Source: Pedobacter sp. HDW13 (GTDB lineage: Bacteria; Bacteroidota; Bacteroidia; Sphingobacteriales; Sphingobacteriaceae). Taken from it: a stretch of DNA of 64,000 nt. Made by a program: the position numbers and the translations under genes. The stretch lies in the NCBI RefSeq assembly GCF_011303555.1, contig NZ_CP049868.1, forward strand, positions 5,518,001 to 5,582,000, read 5' to 3'. Under the pieces are notes generated by a model, which was not told the DNA's origin, searched no databases, and saw only the letters and a list, made by a program, of their open reading frames with translations. This document shows, piece by piece, positions 54,028 through 61,347 of this stretch (its first letter is position 1; the number at the start of each line of letters is the position of its first letter).

Positions 54028-56769
54028 ATGAACATTAAAACCTACATATCGATAATCATACTGCTGCTGTTGCTGCCATTCCAGAAAGTGGTGGCCCAGG
54101 TGAGTCTGCAAAACCTGAAATGCGAGATGTTGGTTAATCCATTAGGTATTGATGTAACACAACCCCGGTTGAGCTGGGAAATCATTTCTTCAAAACGTAA
54201 TGTTATACAAAAAGCTTATCAGGTTCTGGTGGCTTCAACCGCCGAAAAACTGGCACAAAATGAAGGCGATCTCTGGAATTCGGGAAAGGTAAATAACGAA
54301 GAGTCGATCCACGTTAAATACAATGGACAAGCACTGACCAGCAGAATGCGCTGTTACTGGAAGGTAAAAACCTGGACTACTGCCGGCGAAAGCGAATGGT
54401 CAGCACCCAATTCGTGGACGATGGGCTTACTCAACTACAAAGACTGGCCGAAAGGCTGGATTGGTTTCGACAGGGCTTTTCCCTGGGATAATACCAAAAC
54501 CGATTCCCGCTTATCCGTACGTTATTTCAGGAAGGAATTTCAAAACACTAAAAAAGTAAAATATGCCACGGCCTCCATTATTGGTCTGGGCTTGTACCAG
54601 CTTTACCTGAATGGCAAAAAAGTAGGCGAGGAGGTACTCACACCTTCACCAACCGATTACAATAAAAACGTAAAGTACAATACTTACGATGTTACCTCGT
54701 ATTTGCAGGAAGGAAAAAATGCGGTAGGTGCTGTTTTAGGCAATGGTCGTTTCTTCGCCATGCGGCAAAACGAAAAACCCTACAAAATTAAAACCTTTGG
54801 TTTTCCTAAAATGCTGCTGAACATCCGTATCGTTTACAGTGATGGCAGTACGGCCAATATCGATACTGATGACAGCTGGAAAGGCACTGCCGATGGACCT
54901 ATCAGGGCCAATAACGAATACGACGGCGAAGAATACGACGCAACAAAAGAAGCGATTGGCTGGAATAAGGCAGGTTTTGACGACAGCAAATGGCTGAAAG
55001 CAGAGTTTGTTCAGGAACCTTTGGGAACCATCGAGGCCCAGATGAACGAAAATATGCGGGTGATGAATACGCTCAAACCCCTTTCAGTTAAGACAATCCC
55101 GGGTGGCAGATACCTGCTGGATATGGGACAGAACATGGTTGGCTGGCTACAGATTAAAGTAAAGGGGCAGAAAGGCAAACAGGTTAAATTGCGCTTTGCC
55201 GAATCACTACAGGAAAATGGCGAGCTGTTTACCGCAAACCTGCGCAATGCCAAATGCACTGATTTATATACTTTTAAAGGAAACGAAGCAGAATCTTGGG
55301 AACCCACTTTTGCTTACCGGGGTTTTAGGTATGTAGAAATATCTGGACTGAATTATACCCCCAGCCTGAATGATTTTACCGGAAAAATGATCTACGACAA
55401 AATGAACACCGTAGGTACTTTCGAAACTTCAAATGCGCTAACCAATCAGATTTTTAAAAATGCCTGGTGGGGAATTGCCGGTAACTATAAGGGCATCCCG
55501 ATCGACTGCCCGCAACGCAACGAACGCATGCCCTGGTTAGGCGACAGAGGTGCTGTAGCACACGGCGAAAATTTCCTGTTCGATAATGGAAAATTTTATG
55601 CCAAGTGGCTGCAGGATATCAGAAATGCACAAAAAGAAGATGGTGCCATCCCCGATGTTGCACCTGCTTTTTGGCGCTATTACAGCGATAACATGAGCTG
55701 GCCAGGTTCTATTGTACTTATTACCGAAATGCTCTACAAACAAACCGGCGATGTAAATGCGGTAACCGATAATTATCCTGCCATCAAAAAGTGGCTTCGC
55801 TACATGCAGGAGCGGTACATGAAGGATTACATCCTCACCAAAGACAGTTATGGCGATTGGTGCATGCCACCTGTAACCATTGAAACGGGCAGAGGTAAAA
55901 GCGCAGATAAAAAATATCCTTCCGAATTGATTTCGACGGCTTATTACTACCACTTTACACAACTGATGATGCAGTTTAGCCAGATAAGCGGAAATGATAA
56001 TGATTACAAAGAATTTAAAGCATTAGGCGATAAAATTAAAGCAGCCTTTAATCAGAAATTCTACAATGAAAAAGGCTTTTATGCCAGCAACAACTTAACA
56101 GATAACATTATTCCGCTGTATTTCGGAATGGTACCTGAAGCGAATATTAATCAGGTTTTCAAAAACATCGTGTACACGGTTGAAGTAACCAATAAAGGGC
56201 ATTTAAGTAATGGTTTGGTTGGGGTACAGTGGCTAATGCGCTGCTTAAACGATTACGGCCGGTCAGATTTGGCCTACACCATTGCCACGCAAAAAACTTA
56301 CCCGGGTTGGGGTTACATGATCGATAACGGTGCAACCACCATCTGGGAGCTCTGGAACGGAAATACTGCTGATCCGAAAATGAATTCGCAAAACCATGTA
56401 ATGATGCTGGGCGATTTGCTAATCTGGTATTACGAAAATCTGGCGGGTATTAAGGCCGAAAGTCCGGCGTTTAAAAAAATTACCATGAAACCCGAAATGA
56501 TTAACGGTTTGGACCAGGTAACTGCGGGTTATCATTCCGCTTATGGCCTGATTAAAAGCAGTTATAGCAAAACAGATAATAAGTTTAACTGGAAAATTAG
56601 CATTCCGGCCAATACAACAGCTACGCTTTACATTCCTGCTAAAAACAAAAATGCAGTTACAGAAAGCTTAGGTTCAATAAGAGATTTAAAATTTATAAAA
56701 TTAGAAAAAGACAGGGCCATTTATGAAGTAGGGTCGGGAGATTATGAGTTTGTGGTGGAGCAGAAATAA
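54028..56769 (+). CDS. GH78 alpha-L-rhamnosidase
   Basis: ATG at 54028 gives a signal peptide (MNIKTYISIIILLLLLPFQ, then KVVAQ) and 913 residues. Domains: Ig-like (LKCEMLVNPLGIDVTQPRL, about 30-130), Bac_rhamnosid_N jelly roll (AIIGLGLYQLYLNGKKVG-type, 160-320), Bac_rhamnosid (330-430), then the (alpha/alpha)6 barrel with catalytic acid Glu499 in PQRNERMPWLGD and base Glu774 in TTIWELWNG, and a C-terminal beta-sandwich to 913. GH78 removes terminal alpha-L-rhamnose by inversion; rhamnogalacturonan II side chains or RG-I ends are the substrate. It lies 139 bases downstream of GH2, with a repeat between. Confidence 0.93.
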   Translation: MNIKTYISIIILLLLLPFQKVVAQVSLQNLKCEMLVNPLGIDVTQPRLSWEIISSKRNVIQKAYQVLVASTAEKLAQNEGDLWNSGKVNNEESIHVKYNGQALTSRMRCYWKVKTWTTAGESEWSAPNSWTMGLLNYKDWPKGWIGFDRAFPWDNTKTDSRLSVRYFRKEFQNTKKVKYATASIIGLGLYQLYLNGKKVGEEVLTPSPTDYNKNVKYNTYDVTSYLQEGKNAVGAVLGNGRFFAMRQNEKPYKIKTFGFPKMLLNIRIVYSDGSTANIDTDDSWKGTADGPIRANNEYDGEEYDATKEAIGWNKAGFDDSKWLKAEFVQEPLGTIEAQMNENMRVMNTLKPLSVKTIPGGRYLLDMGQNMVGWLQIKVKGQKGKQVKLRFAESLQENGELFTANLRNAKCTDLYTFKGNEAESWEPTFAYRGFRYVEISGLNYTPSLNDFTGKMIYDKMNTVGTFETSNALTNQIFKNAWWGIAGNYKGIPIDCPQRNERMPWLGDRGAVAHGENFLFDNGKFYAKWLQDIRNAQKEDGAIPDVAPAFWRYYSDNMSWPGSIVLITEMLYKQTGDVNAVTDNYPAIKKWLRYMQERYMKDYILTKDSYGDWCMPPVTIETGRGKSADKKYPSELISTAYYYHFTQLMMQFSQISGNDNDYKEFKALGDKIKAAFNQKFYNEKGFYASNNLTDNIIPLYFGMVPEANINQVFKNIVYTVEVTNKGHLSNGLVGVQWLMRCLNDYGRSDLAYTIATQKTYPGWGYMIDNGATTIWELWNGNTADPKMNSQNHVMMLGDLLIWYYENLAGIKAESPAFKKITMKPEMINGLDQVTAGYHSAYGLIKSSYSKTDNKFNWKISIPANTTATLYIPAKNKNAVTESLGSIRDLKFIKLEKDRAIYEVGSGDYEFVVEQK

Positions 56770-56778
56770 CTCCTGTAC

Positions 56779-56955
56779 CGTCATGCTGAACTTGTTTCAG
56801 CATCTCACCATAGAGCTCGTCATTTCGAGCGGAGTACAACGTAGTCGAGAAATCTGCTCATATAGATTTCTCCGTTGCGCCGCTGGTGAAAAACAGCTGG
56901 CTCCAGTCGAAATGACGATTCTTCTATTGGACACTGTCAACCTCATAGCAGAGTT
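56779..56955. repeat. composite palindromic repeat element, copy B
   Basis: The same two modules as copy A at 1042-1216: cgtcatgctgaa...cagcatct (56779-56805), then the 100-base cgtcatttcgagc...tcgaaatgacg palindrome (56818-56917), then the flank attcttctattgg and ctgtcaa. It lies in the 254-base gap after the rhamnosidase gene, which otherwise holds no gene. Confidence 0.85.
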
Positions 56956-57023
56956 TAAAACAGCCAAGATGACGCGCATTTGCACACTAAACAAAATTTT
57001 TAAAACCAATATAAAATAATATT

Positions 57024-57689
57024 ATGAGAAAGATTTTAAGATTCTTTATGCTGATCAGCCTACTGATGATTTCAGTAAATATATTCAGTCAAACAAAAGA
57101 AATTGTTGCACCTGAGGAAATTACCAGCAAAGCCAAAGAATGGGTTTCAGCTTTAAATTTAACCGATGCAAGCAAAAAAACAGCGGTTGAGCACATCATC
57201 GCAGTGCATTTAACAACCATCAGAGACTGGCATAACGACCATCCTTCATCCACAGTTCCCGATGGGATAAATCCGGTAACCGGTACCAAATTAAGCGACT
57301 TAGACAAACAGATTATCGCCGATTCGGCCATGCCTGCTGCTGTGCACAAAGCCCTGATGGACGGCTTAAACCAAAACCTAACAGCCGATCAGGTAGAATT
57401 GATCCTCGATAAATATACCATCGGAAAGGTGGCTTTTACCATGAAAGGCTACAAAGCCATAGTGCCCGATTTAACTGCCGATGAAGAAGCTAAAATACTG
57501 GCTTACTTAAAACAGGCGAGGGAGCAGGCTGTTGATTATAAAAACATGAAGCAGATTTCGGCCATTTTTGAGATCTACAAAACCAAATCGGAGCAATTGC
57601 TCAATAACAACGGCCGTAGCTGGAGAGCGCTTTACAGTGCTTACACCAAAAAAATTAAAGAAGAAAAAGCAGCAAAAGCAAAACAGTAG
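57024..57689 (+). CDS. DUF3826 secreted protein (copy 2)
   Basis: The product is 221 residues with a signal peptide ending NIFSQ. It aligns with the product at 31966 through the family core (EWVSALNLTDASKKTAVEHI, then KYTIGKVAFTMKGYKAIVPD and AKILAYLKQAREQAVD). It has longer internal spacing with an inserted HNDHPSSTVPDGINPVTGTK loop, which the other copy lacks. The role is unknown. Keeping two divergent members in one locus suggests distinct partners or ligands. Upstream is a repeat-rich gap and downstream a further repeat. Confidence 0.8.
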   Translation: MRKILRFFMLISLLMISVNIFSQTKEIVAPEEITSKAKEWVSALNLTDASKKTAVEHIIAVHLTTIRDWHNDHPSSTVPDGINPVTGTKLSDLDKQIIADSAMPAAVHKALMDGLNQNLTADQVELILDKYTIGKVAFTMKGYKAIVPDLTADEEAKILAYLKQAREQAVDYKNMKQISAIFEIYKTKSEQLLNNNGRSWRALYSAYTKKIKEEKAAKAKQ

Positions 57690-57707
57690 CATTTAGTTTA
57701 GTCTCAT

Positions 57708-57792
57708 CGTCATTCCCGCAAACGCGGGAATCTTAAAGCAAAAGAAATGCATAGCGAATCCATTAAGATTCCCAGTCGAGCTGAGAATGACG
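57708..57792. repeat. cgtcattcccgc/aatgacg palindromic repeat
   Basis: Starts cgtcattcccgcaaacgcggg and ends gattcccagtcgagctgag then aatgacg, with a short inner arm aatcttaa/ttaagatt. It lies in the gap between the DUF3826 and the propeller genes. Confidence 0.8.
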
Positions 57793-57816
57793 ACCGTTCA
57801 TAATTAATTAAAGAAT

Positions 57817-58947
57817 ATGATATTCAAAAGAACTTTAACCATAGCCGCAGTAGCATTCGCTTTAACCGCCAATGCTCAGGTAGAAAAATGGCAAACCGGT
57901 ATAGTTAAGCAGGAGTTTTTATACGAAAAGGCACCGTTTCCGTCTTGTCACTCGGCTACTATTGCCGAAACGCCAACAGGCCTGGTGGCTTCATTTTTTG
58001 GAGGTACCAAAGAAAGAAATCCAGATGTGGAGATTTACATCAGCCGCTTTGTTGATGGAAAATGGCTGGCACCGGTTTCGGTAGCGAATGGTATTATGGC
58101 CGATGGTAAACGATTACCTACCTGGAACCCGGTATTGTATCAGGTACCCGGCGGCGATTTATTGTTATTCTACAAAATCGGACCTAAGCCTTCAGAATGG
58201 TGGGGTATGATGCGAACCTCAAAAGATGGTGGTAAAACCTGGTCGGAAGCTACGAAATTGCCTGCGGGGAACATCGGTCCGGTTAAAAATAAGCCCGTAC
58301 TGCTAAGCAACGGAAACCTGTTCGCGTCATCGAGCCGGGAGGGTGATGGCTGGAAAGTACATTTCGAGGTAACTAAAGATAATGGCAAAACCTGGCGTAC
58401 CGTAGGCCCATTACAAGAAAATGGGCTTAAAGCCATTCAACCCAGCATTCTGCAATACGGAAAGGGTAAACTGCAAATTTTAGCACGTACCGCCAACCGG
58501 GCAGTTGCCGAGTCATGGTCGGCTGATAATGGCGAAACCTGGACACCGCTTACCAAAACTACATTGCCCAACAACAACTCGGGTACCGATGCCGTTACGC
58601 TGAAAGATGGCCGCCAGGTATTGGTTTACAACCATGTGCTGCCTCCGGGCGATTTAGCGAAAGGAGCACGCACACCGTTAAATGTTTCTGTTTCTAAAGA
58701 TGGTAAAACCTGGTACGCAGCACTGATTTTAGAAGATTCGCCCATTAGCCAGTATTCTTATCCGGCTGTAATCCAAACGGCTGATGGCATGCTACATTTC
58801 ATTTATACCTGGAGAAGGGAAAAGATCAAACATGTAGTAGTAGACCCCTCAAAGCTAAAATTGAAGAAAATTGAAAATGGCATTTGGCCAAAACTGAACG
58901 GATATGCCGCACCGGTAATTACAGAAACCAAAAACGAGGAGCCATGA
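57817..58947 (+). CDS. sialidase-like (BNR) propeller protein
   Basis: The product is 376 residues with a signal peptide ending TANAQ. It has several Asp-boxes: MRTSKDGGKTWS, TKDNGKTWRT, SADNGETWT and SVSKDGKTWYA, giving a six-bladed propeller. The motif FPSCHSATIAETPTG near residue 45 is characteristic of a large Bacteroidota group named exo-sialidase whose targets are mostly unproven. No sialic-acid genes accompany it apart from the family names here, so a pectin sugar acid such as Kdo may be the true target; this is inference. The stop overlaps the next ATG (ATGA). Confidence 0.75.
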   Translation: MIFKRTLTIAAVAFALTANAQVEKWQTGIVKQEFLYEKAPFPSCHSATIAETPTGLVASFFGGTKERNPDVEIYISRFVDGKWLAPVSVANGIMADGKRLPTWNPVLYQVPGGDLLLFYKIGPKPSEWWGMMRTSKDGGKTWSEATKLPAGNIGPVKNKPVLLSNGNLFASSSREGDGWKVHFEVTKDNGKTWRTVGPLQENGLKAIQPSILQYGKGKLQILARTANRAVAESWSADNGETWTPLTKTTLPNNNSGTDAVTLKDGRQVLVYNHVLPPGDLAKGARTPLNVSVSKDGKTWYAALILEDSPISQYSYPAVIQTADGMLHFIYTWRREKIKHVVVDPSKLKLKKIENGIWPKLNGYAAPVITETKNEEP

Positions 58948-60440
58948 GAAATCTAAACCGATACGTCATTGCGAGGAACGAAGCAATCTTAATGCGTCTG
59001 AAGTTGTCTTTGGCTCCATGCTATCACCCTTTGAAGGGGAGGGTGACAAAACTACTTGCCATTGTAATAGTTTGGGTTCTTTCTATCGAAGCCGTTTCTG
59101 CCCAAACTCAAAATTCAGATAACGCCTACAAAAAACCTTTAATAGAGGTACTTAAAGCCATTGAAACCCGCTATAACGTAAAGATTAAATATGCTGAACC
59201 ACAGGTAAAAGATAAGTGGGTAAATTATGCCACATGGCGTTTTCGGGCAAATGTTGACGAAACCTTAGCCAACGTGCTTACGCCGCTGGACATGAAAGTT
59301 AACAAAGAGAAACCAGGGGTTTACAAACTTAAAGAATACGAATATTACCGTTGGGAGGTACAAGATGGTTGGGCTTATTTGGATAGCTTGGCTTCAAAAT
59401 ATACAGATAAAGCGAGCTGGGAAAAACGGAAAGCCTTAATAAAACCTCAGCTTTTTGAAGCCTTGCAACTATCGCCTTTACCAGCTAAACCAGATGCGAA
59501 GCCCATTATAACCGCTAAAAGAATTTTCGACGGCTATTCGGTAGAAAACATAGCGCTGGAGATTTTACCCGGCGTTTGGATTAACGGATCACTTTATAAA
59601 CCATTAAATATCAAAGGCAAAACACCACTTATCTTAAGTCCTGATGGACATTGGGAAAAACAGCGCTACCGTGCTGATTGTCAGATTCGTTGTGCCATGC
59701 TGGCCAGAATGGGCGCAATGGCTTTCAGTTACGACCTTTTTGCCTGGGGCGAATCGATGTTGCAGTTTAAGTATGAAGATCACCGAAAAAGCCTGGCGCA
59801 AACCGTGCAAACATTGGGTGGAATCCGTATTTTGGATTATTTCACCAAATTAAAGGAAACCGATACCAACAGGGTAGCCATTAGTGGTGGTTCGGGAGCT
59901 GGCAGTCACTCGATTTTAATGACTGCCATGGATAACCGTATTAAGCTCAGCGCACCGGTGGTGGCCATGTCATCATACTTTTATGGTGGTTGCCCTTGCG
60001 AAAGCGGTATGCCCATTCACCAATGCGCTGGCGGAACCGATAATGTAGAACTGGCTGCAATGGCTGCACCAAGACCACAATTACTCGTATCGGATGGCAG
60101 CGACTGGACTGCGCATACGCCTGAACACGATTTTCCATACCTGCAAAAAATGTATGGCTATTATGGCGTAAAAGATAAAGTTGAAAATGTGCATTTACCC
60201 GACGAAAAGCATGATTTCGGACCAAATAAGCGCATTGCCCTTTACGACTTTCTGATTAAATATTTCAAGCTTAACGGTAATGCGGTAAAAGACAAATCCG
60301 GAAAATACGACGAAAGCAAAGTAACCATCGAAAAAGAAAATGCCTTGTATGTTTTTGGCGATAAGGGAGAAAAATTACCCAAAAACGCTGTTATGGGTTT
60401 TGAGAACCTGCAAAAAATGTTTCCACAAAGCCTGAATTAA
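58944..60440 (+). CDS. STN-domain acetyl/xylan esterase-like hydrolase
   Basis: The ATG at 58944 overlaps the previous stop (ATGA) and gives 498 residues, but its first 33 codons run through a cgtcattgcgagg repeat. A GTG at 59043 after gaaggggagg gives a proper signal (VTKLLAIVIVWVLSIEAVSAQ), so the mature protein is the same. Residues after the signal (about 30-110) resemble a secretin/TonB N-terminal (STN) domain (YKKPLIEVLKAIETRYNVKI). The rest is an alpha/beta hydrolase of the dienelactone/AXE1 group: ILSPDGHWEKQRYR, AFSYDLFAWGESM, nucleophile Ser in AISGGSGAGSHSI, and the late DEKHDFGPNKR His. Deacetylation of pectin is the likely role. It is followed by the TIM-barrel gene after 3 bases. 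Confidence 0.75.
   Translation: MRNLNRYVIARNEAILMRLKLSLAPCYHPLKGRVTKLLAIVIVWVLSIEAVSAQTQNSDNAYKKPLIEVLKAIETRYNVKIKYAEPQVKDKWVNYATWRFRANVDETLANVLTPLDMKVNKEKPGVYKLKEYEYYRWEVQDGWAYLDSLASKYTDKASWEKRKALIKPQLFEALQLSPLPAKPDAKPIITAKRIFDGYSVENIALEILPGVWINGSLYKPLNIKGKTPLILSPDGHWEKQRYRADCQIRCAMLARMGAMAFSYDLFAWGESMLQFKYEDHRKSLAQTVQTLGGIRILDYFTKLKETDTNRVAISGGSGAGSHSILMTAMDNRIKLSAPVVAMSSYFYGGCPCESGMPIHQCAGGTDNVELAAMAAPRPQLLVSDGSDWTAHTPEHDFPYLQKMYGYYGVKDKVENVHLPDEKHDFGPNKRIALYDFLIKYFKLNGNAVKDKSGKYDESKVTIEKENALYVFGDKGEKLPKNAVMGFENLQKMFPQSLN
58964..58990. repeat. cgtcattgcgagg repeat inside 5' end of the esterase gene
   Basis: It reads cgtcattgcgaggaacg and then aagcaatctt, as at 22956-22990. A second repeat word, ccctttgaaggggagggtg, follows just before the GTG at 59043. 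Confidence 0.75.
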
Positions 60441-60443
60441 ATT

Positions 60444-61337
60444 ATGGAACACCAGAACAGAAGAACTTTTATTCACCATCTCGCATTAATTAGCGGTGGC
60501 TTAATGCTGCCCAATATTTTGCAGGCGGCTCCCCTAAAAAGCAGATACAAAGTAGCTGTAATTGATTTGATGATACTCAAACGTCAGAAATTAAGCGCAT
60601 TAGACCTGACCAGTGAAATTGGAGCCGATGGATTGGAAATCGATATGGGCGGGCTGGGCGACCGGGAAACCTTCGACAATAAACTGGCAGATCCGGGCAT
60701 CCGCCAGCAATACATAGAAAAAGCAAAAGCGCTTAACCTCGAATTTTGTGCATTGGCCATGACCGGTTTTTATGCACAGTCTTTTGCCAAACGTCCTACC
60801 TACCAAAAAATGGTGCAGGATTGTTTAGATACCGCTAAAGCCATGCACATTAAGATAGTCTTTTTACCATTGGGCATACAGGGCGATCTGGTTAAAAATC
60901 CTGAATTGAGGGTACCCATTGTTGAACGTTTAAAAATAGCAGGTAAAATGGCTCGAAAGGCAGGTGTAGTGATTGGTATCGAAACCGCACTGGATGCCAA
61001 AGGCGAATTACAGTTGCTGAAGGAAATCAACTGTAAAAACATCAGAAGCTATTTCAATTTTTCTAATGCGATCAAAAATGGCCGCGATTTACACGAGGAG
61101 CTAAGAATATTGGGACGCAAAAACATCATACAAATTCATGCCACCAACGAAGATGGGGTTTGGCTCGAAAACGACCCCAAAATTGACCTCAAAAAGGTAA
61201 AACAAACTTTAGATGAAATGGGCTGGATCGGTTGGCTCGTTATTGAACGCAGTCGTGATGCCAAACAGCCTACTAATGTGAAATACAACTTTACCGCCAA
61301 CACCAAATACCTGAAGTCCATTTTCCAAGCCGGATAA
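60444..61337 (+). CDS. sugar phosphate isomerase/epimerase-like TIM barrel, Tat-exported
   Basis: The product is 297 residues. The N-terminus NRRTFIHHLALISGGLML carries a twin-Arg signal, so it is folded before export. The rest is an AP-endonuclease-2 type barrel: YKVAVIDLMILKRQKLSAL, GADGLEIDMGGLGDRE, VVIGIETALDAKGELQLL and the closing GWLVIERSRDA, with Glu and His residues at typical metal places (IGIETAL, IIQIHATNEDG). Family members isomerise or epimerise free sugars, or dehydrate inosose; the substrate here is unknown. Its place between an esterase and a fucosidase-like fusion suggests it acts on a sugar released in the periplasm. It follows the esterase by 3 bases. Confidence 0.8.
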   Translation: MEHQNRRTFIHHLALISGGLMLPNILQAAPLKSRYKVAVIDLMILKRQKLSALDLTSEIGADGLEIDMGGLGDRETFDNKLADPGIRQQYIEKAKALNLEFCALAMTGFYAQSFAKRPTYQKMVQDCLDTAKAMHIKIVFLPLGIQGDLVKNPELRVPIVERLKIAGKMARKAGVVIGIETALDAKGELQLLKEINCKNIRSYFNFSNAIKNGRDLHEELRILGRKNIIQIHATNEDGVWLENDPKIDLKKVKQTLDEMGWIGWLVIERSRDAKQPTNVKYNFTANTKYLKSIFQAG

Positions 61338-61347
61338 CCATTTTGTT

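Noticed and set aside
56744-57019. 91-codon open frame between GH78 and DUF3826
   Set aside because: It overlaps the GH78 end and translates the repeat of copy B.
28237-58947. Sialic acid catabolism: NAL-type aldolase, two sialidase-like propellers and a sialate O-acetylesterase-type gene
   Set aside because: No ManNAc/GlcNAc kinase, epimerase, deacetylase or deaminase genes occur, and all neighbours are pectin enzymes. The names come from broad families.
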